DNA of 33,653 nucleotides from Verrucomicrobiota bacterium. GTDB taxonomy: Bacteria; Verrucomicrobiota; Verrucomicrobiia; Chthoniobacterales; UBA10450. The first letter of the stretch is position 1. Each line of letters begins with the position of its first letter. Positions 25,347 through 32,335 of this stretch are shown piece after piece. A program made the translations under genes and the position numbers. Where the stretch lies: contig QHRJ01000004.1 in the NCBI GenBank assembly GCA_003220075.1, forward strand, positions 1-33,653. The letters run 5' to 3'. A model generated the notes under the pieces. It saw only the letters and a program-made list of their open reading frames with translations. It was not told where the DNA came from and did not search any database.

Positions 25347-25721
25347 ATGGAAACTACTCAACCTCCTCCCGCGCCCGCCTCTTCCGCCGATGTCCGCACC
25401 TGGAACGTGCTTTGCCACGCCAGCGCGCTTCTGGGATTCTTCTTTCCCTGGGCCGGTCACATCCTCGCGCCTTTAATCGTGTGGCTGGTAAAACGCGGCG
25501 ATTCCCCCGAAATCGATGCGCACGGAAAAGAATCACTCAATTTCCAGCTTTCCATGCTCATTTACTCAGTGATCTCTGGTATTCTGTGTCTGGTGCTGAT
25601 CGGATTCGTTTTGCTCGCGATCCTGCACGTTCTCAATGTCGTCTTTGTCATCATCGCCTCCATCCGCGCGAGTGAAGGAAATTTTTATCGTTATCCGCTG
25701 ACGATCCGTTTTCTGAATTAG
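25347..25721 (+). CDS. DUF4870 (Tic20-like) membrane protein
   Basis: Small inner-membrane protein of unknown function. Seen: 124 residues, with a Pro-rich N-terminus (about 1-15), then TWNVLCHASALLGFFFP, a first hydrophobic segment that runs to LAPLIVWLVKR. The conserved HGKESLNFQLSMLIY block follows at about residue 60, then two closely spaced membrane segments, and the end RYPLTIRFLN. This order (hydrophobic, GKExLNFQ, two hydrophobic) is the signature of DUF4870. It stands alone, with a 261-bp upstream region. Confidence 0.88.
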   Translation: METTQPPPAPASSADVRTWNVLCHASALLGFFFPWAGHILAPLIVWLVKRGDSPEIDAHGKESLNFQLSMLIYSVISGILCLVLIGFVLLAILHVLNVVFVIIASIRASEGNFYRYPLTIRFLN

Positions 25722-25748
25722 AAATCGCGCTCTCGCAGTCTGCACGAC

Positions 25749-25919
25749 TCAACGAGTTCGAATTGTGCCCTGCCCGTAGGCCACGCCTACCTCGCCGTGA
25801 ACTTTCCAATCTTGATCAGTGCGTTGCAACATTGGATCGGAGTTCTGAGTTTGTTCATGAGTAGCGCAGCCGGTTTCGAAAATCGCAGCCGCGAGAAGTA
25901 AACAACATAGAAGTCGCAT
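25749..25919 (-). CDS. Small predicted lipoprotein (56 residues)
   Basis: The ATG at 25919 gives MRLLCCLLLAAAIFETGCAT: a short basic start, hydrophobic core and lipobox ETGC with Cys18. The mature part is about 39 residues and contains DWKVHGEVGVAYGQG. The 174-residue track ORF extends upstream through the divergent glycosyltransferase gene and is a shadow there. The gene start is 36 bp from the preferred start of the glycosyltransferase, so the two are divergently transcribed. Function unknown; no homolog recognised. Confidence 0.6.
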   Translation of the reverse strand: MRLLCCLLLAAAIFETGCATHEQTQNSDPMLQRTDQDWKVHGEVGVAYGQGTIRTR

Positions 25920-25955
25920 AAAGTAATTCGCGTTAGCTTGAGAAAGACCAACCCG

Positions 25956-26702
25956 ATGTCGGCGGACAAGACAACTGACCCTTCGACTACTGCGGTCATG
26001 ATTTCGTTCATTGTGCCGGCTTATAATGAGGAAGCCGAACTGCCAGGCACGCTTCGCGCCATTCGTTCTGCCGCCGCCGGTTACGAGCACGAGATTGTGC
26101 TGGTGAACGATGGATCGACGGATGCGACCGGCGCAATCGGCGAAGAATTCGGCGCGCGCGTGATTTCGATCAAGCGCCGGCAAATCGCAGCCGCGCGTAA
26201 CGCCGGGGCCGCTGCTGCGCGCGGCAACGTTTTTATTTTCGTCGACGCTGATACCCGGATCGGACCGGAACACGTGCGGGGGGCAGTTGAAGCGCTCGAG
26301 AATGGTTGTGCCGGCGGCGGTGCGTGGCTGGCAACAGATCGCGAAATTCCGCGCTGGGGCAGAATCTTTTTCCGTGTTTTTACTATCCTGTATTTCGGAC
26401 TCAACCTCGGCGCCGGCGCCTTCCTCTTCACCACGCGGGAAAATTTTTTTGCGGGCGGCGGCTTCGACGAAATTTATTTTGCGGGCGAAGAAATCTTTTT
26501 CACCATCGCACTGAAACGCCTGGGAGAATTCAGACTATTGCGCGAACCAGCCATGACCTCGGGCCGAAAACTGCGGATGTATTCAGGCTGGAAAATTTTT
26601 ACCCGCTCTCTTTCTTTGATTTCCGGCGGCCCGCGTGGAGTAATGTCGCGGAAAAAGCTCGACATGTGGTATGGTGGCGATCGCGAGAAACACATCGGCT
26701 AA
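25956..26702 (+). CDS. Family 2 glycosyltransferase
   Basis: Predicted inverting GT-A glycosyltransferase acting at the cytoplasmic side of the membrane. Seen: the N-terminal ISFIVPAYNEEAELP, the nucleotide-binding VLVNDGSTDATGAI, RNAGAAAARG, and the metal-binding DXD equivalent FVDADTR near residue 90. A hydrophobic stretch (FFRVFTILYFGLNLGAGAFLF) may sit at the membrane. AGGGFDEIYFAGEEIFF contains the acidic catalytic-region motif. The track start is a TTG at 25938; I prefer the ATG at 25956 (MSADKT), with AGAAAG about ten bases upstream, and an ATG at 25998 just before the domain is also possible. The acceptor and sugar are unknown. About 248 residues, complete. Confidence 0.88.
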   Translation: MSADKTTDPSTTAVMISFIVPAYNEEAELPGTLRAIRSAAAGYEHEIVLVNDGSTDATGAIGEEFGARVISIKRRQIAAARNAGAAAARGNVFIFVDADTRIGPEHVRGAVEALENGCAGGGAWLATDREIPRWGRIFFRVFTILYFGLNLGAGAFLFTTRENFFAGGGFDEIYFAGEEIFFTIALKRLGEFRLLREPAMTSGRKLRMYSGWKIFTRSLSLISGGPRGVMSRKKLDMWYGGDREKHIG

Positions 26703-26770
26703 GGTGCGGAAGATAGTGGTCAGGCCCGACTCGCCCGTGTATTCTCGCGGGATCTAACCGCAAAAAACCT

Positions 26771-27031
26771 ATGCTTAACATCATTTGGCACATCATTGTT
26801 GGTTTCGTTGTCGGTCTGGTCGCACGCGCCGTCATGCCGGGCGCACAATCCATGGGACTAATCAAAACGACCCTGCTCGGGATCGTAGGCGGCATTCTCG
26901 GTGGATTAATTGCGCGGCTCTTCTCCAAGCCAGAGCCCGGCTCGGCCTTTCATCCGGCCGGGTTCATCATGTCAGTCATCGGCGCCGTTATTGTCCTCTT
27001 TCTTTGGACGCGATTGGCGCCGGCCGGGTAA
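26771..27031 (+). CDS. GlsB/YeaQ/YmgE family membrane protein (transglycosylase-associated)
   Basis: Very small inner-membrane protein of a family often linked to stress or envelope response; its molecular role is unclear. Seen: 86 residues with three hydrophobic segments, the conserved IVGFVVGLVARAVMPG at the N-terminus, TTLLGIVGGILGGLIAR in the middle and SVIGAVIVLFLWTRL at the end. These GxxxG-rich helices are the family hallmark. The following gene appears to begin two bases after this stop, so they may be translated together. Confidence 0.92.
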   Translation: MLNIIWHIIVGFVVGLVARAVMPGAQSMGLIKTTLLGIVGGILGGLIARLFSKPEPGSAFHPAGFIMSVIGAVIVLFLWTRLAPAG

Positions 27032-27032
27032 G

Positions 27033-27461
27033 TTGGAAGCAAAGATACGCGATTTCACAAACGACGAGGAAGTGCGCGAATTGGTGCGCGCCTTCGAGGA
27101 AGCGACGATTCTGCCTTCGCAATTCCACCATTGCGCCCATATCGCGGTGGCTTTGACTTATCTGGCTGAAGCCCCGCTCGATGATGCGACGGTGCGAATG
27201 CGGCAGACCCTGCAAACATTCACGCTACGCCACGGGGTCAATGTTTATCACGAAACCGTGACGCGCTTTTGGATGAAGCTGCTCGACCATCTCGCGACAA
27301 CTCATTACCGCGGCATGCCATTGTGGCGCCGGATCAATTTGATCGTGGAACGCTGGGCCGTGGCCGACCCGATCGCTGCGCATTATTCGCGCAGCGTTAT
27401 CAGTTCGCGCGCTGCCCGCGAAACGTGGATCGCGCCGGATCGGTTGCCGCTGCCGTTCTAA
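27033..27461 (+). CDS. Conserved hypothetical protein (FHHCAHIAVA / YHETVTRFW motifs)
   Basis: A 142-residue soluble protein. Seen: conserved-looking blocks FHHCAHIAVALTYL (about 30-43), GVNVYHETVTRFW (about 70-82) and a Trp/Arg-rich second half. I recall related uncharacterised bacterial proteins with an H-x-x-H helix followed by YHET-T; I cannot assign a named domain or reaction. The clustered His residues suggest metal binding (inference). The start is placed at TTG 27033, two bases after the GlsB-like stop, because the longer track ORF (from 26910) overlaps that gene in another frame. Coupling to the upstream gene would explain a weak start codon. Confidence 0.65.
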   Translation: MEAKIRDFTNDEEVRELVRAFEEATILPSQFHHCAHIAVALTYLAEAPLDDATVRMRQTLQTFTLRHGVNVYHETVTRFWMKLLDHLATTHYRGMPLWRRINLIVERWAVADPIAAHYSRSVISSRAARETWIAPDRLPLPF

Positions 27462-27481
27462 CTTGGGGCGTGTTTCAGGCA

Positions 27482-27552
27482 ATGGAGGCGGAGCTCTGGA
27501 CATCGGGACCGCGGTCCGCTCGGACCGGGCTCGCAGGAACTCGCCCCTCCAT
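27482..27552. repeat. Palindromic repeat with ATGGAGG ends
   Basis: ATGGAGGCG at the left and CGCCCCTCCAT at the right are near-perfect inverted ends (two extra bases on the right). The centre contains GGACCGCGGTCC, a perfect palindrome. It lies in the 145-bp spacer between two hypothetical genes. The GGAGG ends recall the uvrA insertion H1. Confidence 0.6.
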
Positions 27553-27606
27553 AGATTAATGAGACCGTGGCGCGACCTCATCCTTCGTCACGTGCGATAG
27601 ATTCTT

Positions 27607-28098
27607 GTGAGCGAACAGGAATCGCCGGGCTGGGAGCGTCTCCACACTTATCTCAACGATCATCTCTCCGGTTCGGTTGCGGCGATTGAATTACTCGATG
27701 GCGTGATTGAGCACCATTCGGAAGACCGAATCACAAAAATCTTTCGCGATCTGCGCGATGAGATTCAGGATGATCAAGAAACGCTTCGCAATTTGATTCG
27801 GAAACTCGGAGCCAAAGAAAGCGCGATGCGCAAAGCAGGCGCGTGGCTGGCCGAGAAATTCAGTCGGGTAAAAATCGGTGATGCGGATGACAGTGTCGAG
27901 TTACTTCAGGCGCTGGAAGCGCTCGCCCTCGGAATTACCGGCAAGCAACTTCTTTGGCGCTCGTTAGGGGCGATCGCACCAAGTTTTCCGGCATTGCAAG
28001 GAACTGATTTCAGCAGGCTGGAAAAGCGCGCGCAGGAGCAATTTGGGCGCATCGAAACTTTGCGGATACAAACGGCACGCGAAGCGTTTCGAGCCTAG
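27607..28098 (+). CDS. Conserved hypothetical helical protein, ferritin-like bundle
   Basis: A 163-residue, highly helical protein starting with GTG. Seen: LHTYLNDHLSGSVAAIELLDGVIEHH (helix, about 12-37), then KIFRDLRDEIQDDQETLRNLIRKLG with repeated Asp/Glu, a central amphipathic segment and a last helix RAQEQFGRIETLRIQTAREAF. The His/Glu spacing over four predicted helices resembles ferritin-like proteins of the bacterial stress type, but the full EXXH pair set is not obvious, so metal binding is uncertain. No membrane segment or signal. No Shine-Dalgarno visible. The function is not known to me. Confidence 0.7.
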   Translation: MSEQESPGWERLHTYLNDHLSGSVAAIELLDGVIEHHSEDRITKIFRDLRDEIQDDQETLRNLIRKLGAKESAMRKAGAWLAEKFSRVKIGDADDSVELLQALEALALGITGKQLLWRSLGAIAPSFPALQGTDFSRLEKRAQEQFGRIETLRIQTAREAFRA

Positions 28099-28111
28099 CG
28101 ATCGCAAGGCT

Positions 28112-28222
28112 CCGGGTAGCGCACGCGTGTTGGCGATGGCGTCCTCGCTATCGCGGACTTCTCTGAAAAGACTGTTTCGGCGAGACGCCGAAACCAACAC
28201 GCGAGACGCGTGCGCTACCCGG
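28112..28222. repeat. Long palindromic element upstream of the S9 peptidase gene (copy F1)
   Basis: The 17-bp arms CCGGGTAGCGCACGCGT (28112-28128) and ACGCGTGCGCTACCCGG (28206-28222) are perfect reverse complements. TGTTGG / CCAACA continue the stem inside, and a perfect GTTTCGGCG-AGA-CGCCGAAAC hairpin sits at 28174-28194. The 111-bp element fills most of the spacer and stands 46 bp before the peptidase start. Confidence 0.88.
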
Positions 28223-28268
28223 GCAAGACCATTGCGTGCCCGCGAGTTCAGCGGAACCTTTGCGGCTC

Positions 28269-30617
28269 ATGAGGGTCCTCATTGCAATCAGTTTTGCGCT
28301 CACGACATCACTTCTCGGACAAACGCCAGCGCCCGCTATTTCCAGCGGCAAACATCCTTTCACTTTCGAAGACATGATGAAGCTCAAACGCGTCGGCGCG
28401 CCCGTGCCGTCCCCGGATGGGTTATGGGTCGTGTTCGATGCGGAAGATGTCGATCTGGAGGCGAACGTAAAAATTTCGCATTTGTGGATCGTGCCGGCGC
28501 AAGGAGGAGAATCGCGCCGGCTCAACCCGACTCCAAACCATGAGGAACGACCACGTTTTTCTCCCGATGGCAAACGGCTCATTTGGACGTCGAAAGCGAC
28601 CGATCCGACGCAAATCTGGATGTGCGACTTTGATACGAATGCGGGAGGCCTCATTGGTCAGCCGCATCAGCTGACAAACATTTCGACCGGCGCGGAAGGC
28701 GCGATCTGGTCGCCGGACGGGAAGAACATCGTGTTCGTGTCGGCGGTGTATCCAGATTGCAAGGATGACCCGTGCAACAAGCAGCGCGACGACGAACTGA
28801 AAAACAGCAAAGTGAAAGCTAAGACTTTCACGCGCTTGTTTTATCGGCATTGGAACGCGTTCACCGAATTCAAGCGCAGTCATTTGTTTGTCGTTAGCGC
28901 GGATGCAACCGCCGACCGGAACACAGACTCGCAGTCTGTGCGCCCAGCGGAGTTGAACTCCGCTGAATCCGACAAAACCCAGACAGCGGAGAGCATCTCC
29001 GCTGGGCGCACAGGGCAGAGCCCCGTGTTCCGACAGCCGCGCGATCTCACCCCGGGGGATCACGATGTCCCGCCGTTCCATCTCGGTGGGCAGGACATGT
29101 ATGCGATTTCGCCTGACGGCCAGGAGGTGGCTTACACCAGCAACATCAACGAAGTGGAGGCGACCAGCACGAACAACGAAATTTTCATCGTGCCGATGGC
29201 CGGCGGCGCAGCCAAGAAAATTTCCACCAGTCCCGGCAACGATTCGACCCCGCTCTATTCCCCGGACGGAAAATACATCGCCTGGCGATCGCAAGCGCGC
29301 GCCGGCTTCGAGGCGGATAAATGGCGGCTCTTCGTGCAAGATCGACAATCAGGGAAGACGCGCGATCTGACTGAGAAGTTTGATCGCTCGGTCGGCAGCT
29401 ACACTTGGACAATCACGCCCGCGCCGTATGACAAGCCAATCAGACCGATAATTTTCTCTGCCGAAGATCACGGCGAAGCGCCGCTGTTTTATAATGATGT
29501 CGAGGGCGATGAGCCGCCGATAAGATATGGCGGCTTGCATGCCGACGATCTGATCTTCGCAAAGAGCTCAGCTGAAATCGGCAGTTTGTATTTCGCGAAT
29601 ATGTCGATCCAAGCGCCAAATGAAATTTGGCGAATGGATTTTCCTTCACCGAAAGGCAAAGTTGGTTCAGAGCCCGTCACGCACATGAACGACGCGCTGC
29701 TGTCGCAGATCGACATGCAGCCGCTGGAATCGTTCACGTTTAAGGGTGCGAATAACGACGATGTGCAGGGATTGATGGTTAAGCCGCCGGGATTCGATCC
29801 GGCGAAGAAATATCCGCTGAAATTTTTGATTCACGGCGGGCCACAAGGGGCCTGGGGAAATTCGTGGACGTATCGCTGGAACGCGGAGTTGTTCGCGGCG
29901 CCATCTTCGCCGCAGTCGGTAGGGCGAGAATCTGTCGAGCGGAAATCCGGTACATCGCCTGACGGCTCGACGGAGTCTTCCCCTACCAAAGCAAACTCGT
30001 CTCTCGCGAATGGTGCCACGGACGGCTACGTCGTCGTGATGATCAATTTCCATGGCTCCACCGGATACGGGCAGAAGTTTACCGACTCGATCAGCGGAGA
30101 TTGGGGCGGGAAACCGTATGTCGATCTAACGAAGGGCCTCGATTATGTCGAAAAAACATATCCGTTCATCGACAAAAATCGCGAGGCTGCGCTGGGCGCG
30201 AGCTATGGCGGTTACATGGCCAACTGGTTGCTAGGCCACACCGATCGTTTCAAGTGCATCGTGTCGCACGACGGGATTTTCAATACGGAATCTGGTTACG
30301 GAACGACGGAAGAGCTTTGGTTCCCGGAATGGGAGTTCAAAGGGCCGCCGTGGAAACAGCGCGAGCTTTACCGGAAATTTTCGCCACACCTCTTCGCCGA
30401 GAAATTCAAAACGCCGACGCTGGTGATCCATGGACAGAATGATTATCGACTCGATGTCAGTGAAGGGTTTCAGCTCTTCAGCACGCTTCAGCGACTAAAG
30501 GTGCCCTCAAAGATGTTGTATTTCCCGGATGAAGGGCACTGGGTGTTGAAGCCGCAGAATTCGCAGCTGTGGTACAAAACGGTGAACGACTGGGTGGATC
30601 AGTGGTGCGGGAAGTAA
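28269..30617 (+). CDS. Secreted S9 family peptidase (prolyl oligopeptidase / DPP-IV-like)
   Basis: Serine peptidase predicted to cleave oligopeptides in the periplasm or outside. The ATG at 28269 gives a signal peptide MRVLIAISFALTTSLLGQTPA; the track start is 11 codons earlier. Seen: a beta-propeller region with repeated SPDGK-type units (FSPDGKRLIW, WSPDGKNIVF, ISPDGQEVAY, YSPDGKYIAW), then an alpha/beta-hydrolase domain with nucleophile Ser645 in GASYGG, Asp725 in GQNDYRLD and His757 in DEGHWVL, a full catalytic triad. About 782 residues, long for the family because two palindromic elements are inserted in frame: one in the propeller (near 218-255) and one just before YVVVMINFHGSTGYGQ (near 551-573). 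Neither removes a catalytic residue. Stand-alone gene. Confidence 0.93.
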   Translation: MRVLIAISFALTTSLLGQTPAPAISSGKHPFTFEDMMKLKRVGAPVPSPDGLWVVFDAEDVDLEANVKISHLWIVPAQGGESRRLNPTPNHEERPRFSPDGKRLIWTSKATDPTQIWMCDFDTNAGGLIGQPHQLTNISTGAEGAIWSPDGKNIVFVSAVYPDCKDDPCNKQRDDELKNSKVKAKTFTRLFYRHWNAFTEFKRSHLFVVSADATADRNTDSQSVRPAELNSAESDKTQTAESISAGRTGQSPVFRQPRDLTPGDHDVPPFHLGGQDMYAISPDGQEVAYTSNINEVEATSTNNEIFIVPMAGGAAKKISTSPGNDSTPLYSPDGKYIAWRSQARAGFEADKWRLFVQDRQSGKTRDLTEKFDRSVGSYTWTITPAPYDKPIRPIIFSAEDHGEAPLFYNDVEGDEPPIRYGGLHADDLIFAKSSAEIGSLYFANMSIQAPNEIWRMDFPSPKGKVGSEPVTHMNDALLSQIDMQPLESFTFKGANNDDVQGLMVKPPGFDPAKKYPLKFLIHGGPQGAWGNSWTYRWNAELFAAPSSPQSVGRESVERKSGTSPDGSTESSPTKANSSLANGATDGYVVVMINFHGSTGYGQKFTDSISGDWGGKPYVDLTKGLDYVEKTYPFIDKNREAALGASYGGYMANWLLGHTDRFKCIVSHDGIFNTESGYGTTEELWFPEWEFKGPPWKQRELYRKFSPHLFAEKFKTPTLVIHGQNDYRLDVSEGFQLFSTLQRLKVPSKMLYFPDEGHWVLKPQNSQLWYKTVNDWVDQWCGK
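28917..29032. repeat. In-frame nested palindromic element in the S9 peptidase gene (copy B2)
   Basis: Ends CGGAACAC (28917-28924) and GTGTTCCG (29025-29032) are perfect inverted repeats. Nested inside are ACAGACT-CGC-AGTCTGT, CAGCGGAGT-TGA-ACTCCGCTG and AGCGGAGA-GCA-TCTCCGCT; GCGCCCAGCGGA also pairs with TCCGCTGGGCGC. The 116-bp element translates as a polar Ser/Thr/Glu-rich loop without a stop. It shares its ends with B1 at 3006-3057. Confidence 0.92.
29918..29987. repeat. In-frame palindromic element in the S9 peptidase gene (copy E1)
   Basis: GGTAGGGCGAGAATCTGTCG... at the left (23 bp, 29918-29940) pairs with the right arm (29965-29987, ending CTTCCCCTACC) at 19 of 23 positions. It translates as a Ser/Gly/Glu-rich loop (VGRESVERKSGTSPDGSTES) directly before the first strand of the hydrolase core, where related peptidases have a short turn. 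Confidence 0.85.
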
Positions 30618-30623
30618 CGTGCC

Positions 30624-30737
30624 GTCATCCCGAACGAAGTGAGGGACCTCGCAAAAACTTCGTGGCTGCCGCGTATTTCCTTGTGTGATCAAGAGCTTAG
30701 GTGAGGTCCCTCGCCGCCTTTCACGGCTCGGGATGAC
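30624..30737. repeat. Palindromic element downstream of the S9 peptidase gene (copy A4)
   Basis: GTCATCCCGAACGAAGTGAGGGACCTCGC at the left (30624 on) and GCGAGGGACCTCACC-type complement GGTGAGGTCCCTCGC plus CGGGATGAC at the right (ending 30737). It is an A-family relative with a variant inner arm (GAGGGACCTCGC instead of GAGGGATCCCGC). 114 bp. Confidence 0.82.
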
Positions 30738-30761
30738 AACGCGTAGGAGAGGCGCAGCTCC

Positions 30762-30855
30762 GTCATCCTGAGCGAAGCGTCAGCGAAGTCGAAGGATCCC
30801 GCGGTGTTACCTTAAAGGTTGCGCAACGGGATCCCTCGACTCCGCTCGGAATGAC
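30762..30855. repeat. Palindromic element (copy A5), next to A4
   Basis: GTCATCCTGAGCG at 30762 and CGCTCGGAATGAC ending at 30855, with inner GTCGAAGGATCCCGCGGTG / CGGGATCCCTCGAC arms and the shared centre GTTACCTTAAAGGTTGCGC. 94 bp, 24 bp away from A4. Together the two fill most of the 333-bp spacer between the convergent S9 peptidase and helicase genes; no gene is supported in this spacer. Confidence 0.88.
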
Positions 30856-30924
30856 AAAATCGAGGGACACGTGCACTACCTAGGACAAGACGGTGAACTA
30901 CTTGGTGAATCGGTACTAGCAAAA

Positions 30925-30951
30925 GGAACACATTTCTGTGGCCTGTGTTTC
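30925..30951. repeat. Short degenerate GGAACACA repeat at the helicase 3' end (copy B3)
   Basis: GGAACACA (30925-30932) and TGTGTTTC (30944-30951) pair at 7 of 8 positions, with CACA/TGTG inside. It touches the helicase stop codon (30951-30953 on the minus strand). It looks like a reduced relative of B1. Confidence 0.5.
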
Positions 30952-32168
30952 TATCGTCGTCGTCGCCCAAAGGAATACCCGCGATGGGTGCGACCGCCAC
31001 CGATAGCACGTTTGCCGCCCGTGATAACCTCCGGTTCAAACAGTACTGTGTAAATGTAAGGAAAGTTCTCCAGCTTCAGCCGCGGAATTTTTTGTCCGAT
31101 GAAATGCTCAATCGCTTGCAACGAGGGCAACTCCTCGCCGTTCATCAAGGTGAAGGCGTCGCCGACATTTTGCGCGCGACCAGTTCGCCCAATGCGATGG
31201 ACGTAATCTTCCGGGTGTTCGGGAACATCGTAATTAATGACGTGACTGACGCCGGCGATATCGAGCCCGCGCGCGGCGATATCGGTCGCGACCATCACTT
31301 CGTATTTGCCGCTCTTGAATCCTTCGAGCGCCTCGATCCGTTCGCGTTGCGTGCGATTCGAATGCAAGACCGCGACTGAATGGTTCCCCTGTTTCAATTT
31401 GTGTGCGATGCGATCCGCGCCGTGTTTGGTTCGCGAAAAAATGAGCGCGCTGTCAAAATTGGTTCGCTCGAGCAGCACCATGAGCAGATCAAATTTTTGT
31501 TCGGCCGCCACCGGATAAACGGCGTGGGTGACAGTTTCGGCGGGGGAACGGCGCACACCGATTTCCACCAACTCGGGCTCGCGCAGCACCCAGGCGGCCA
31601 GGCGCTCGATCTCGGGCGGCAAGGTTGCCGAAAAAAGCAGCGTTTGTCGGTCACGTGAAATTTTTTCCACGATCCGCCGGACATCGGGCAAAAATCCCAT
31701 GTCGAGCATGCGATCGACTTCATCGAGCACCAGAATCGTGACGTCGCGAAAATGGAGCGTGCCCTGCTCGAGATGATCGAGCAGGCGGCCCGGCGTGGCG
31801 ATGACGACATCGACGCCGCGTTTCAATTCCTCGCGCTGTTTGCCGTAGCCAACGCCGCCGTGGACCACGGTCGCGCGCAAATCAGTAAAGCGTCCGTAGT
31901 CGCGAAAGGCGGTCTCGACCTGCGCAGCGAGCTCGCGCGTTGGCTCCAGGACTAAACAACGAAATTTCCCGTGATGTCCGAGCAACGTCAGAATCGGAAG
32001 CGCGAAGGCAGCGGTTTTTCCGGTGCCGGTTTGGGCGGTGCCGATCAGATCTTTGCCGGCGAGAATAATGGGGAAGGCGCGAAGCTGGATAGGGGTCGGC
32101 TCAGCAAAACCCATCGCTTGCACGCCGCGCACCACTTCGGGCGAAAGGTCGAAATTATTGAATGACAC
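30951..32168 (-). CDS. DEAD-box family ATP-dependent RNA helicase (RhlE-like)
   Basis: Unwinds RNA duplexes, typically in ribosome assembly, RNA decay or cold response. Seen: Q motif EPTPIQ (near 23-28), Walker A AQTGTGKT (45-52), PTREL, TPGR, motif II as DEVD (149-152) rather than DEAD, SAT in LLFSATLPP, then the second RecA domain with ATDIAARGLDIAGVSHVINYDVP and HRIGRTGR. The C-terminus is a short Gly/Arg-rich basic tail (GGRTHRGYSFGRRRR), usual in RhlE-type proteins. 405 residues, complete. The start ATG at 32168 is divergent from the phosphoesterase gene; the shared region holds repeat A6. Confidence 0.95.
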   Translation of the reverse strand: MSFNNFDLSPEVVRGVQAMGFAEPTPIQLRAFPIILAGKDLIGTAQTGTGKTAAFALPILTLLGHHGKFRCLVLEPTRELAAQVETAFRDYGRFTDLRATVVHGGVGYGKQREELKRGVDVVIATPGRLLDHLEQGTLHFRDVTILVLDEVDRMLDMGFLPDVRRIVEKISRDRQTLLFSATLPPEIERLAAWVLREPELVEIGVRRSPAETVTHAVYPVAAEQKFDLLMVLLERTNFDSALIFSRTKHGADRIAHKLKQGNHSVAVLHSNRTQRERIEALEGFKSGKYEVMVATDIAARGLDIAGVSHVINYDVPEHPEDYVHRIGRTGRAQNVGDAFTLMNGEELPSLQAIEHFIGQKIPRLKLENFPYIYTVLFEPEVITGGKRAIGGGRTHRGYSFGRRRR

Positions 32169-32216
32169 GGGCAGAAACTAGTGCCTGTCGCCAAACTTGT
32201 CATTCCGTCCCGCGTT

Positions 32217-32335
32217 TGTCATTTCGAGTGAAGTCGCTTGTCGCGCCGTAGCTTTATGCGAAGGCTGGGAGGAATCTCTGACTATTTCTCTCTTGAAACG
32301 AGGATAGAGATGTCTCGGCTTTGCTCGACATGACA
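32217..32335. repeat. Palindromic element carrying the phosphoesterase start codon (copy A6)
   Basis: TGTCATTTCGAG (32217-32228) and CTCGACATGACA (32324-32335) pair at 11 of 12. The interior (AGGAATCTCTGAC... GAGATGTCTC) is diverged from the other A copies. The ATG at 32330, the probable start of the phosphoesterase, lies in the right end of the element. Confidence 0.72.

Noticed and set aside
30812-31039. Minus-strand ORF with HSERSRGIPLRNL
   Set aside because: Translation of the palindromic element A5. Such peptides are frequent spurious ORFs wherever this repeat type occurs.
30945-31379. Plus-strand 144-residue ORF opposite the helicase
   Set aside because: Antisense to a strongly conserved helicase; no motif of its own.
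31700-31740. DEVD in place of DEAD in the helicase motif II as a novelty
   Set aside because: Noted, but the catalytic Asp-Glu and final Asp are kept and DExD variation is common in this superfamily, so it is not treated as a finding.
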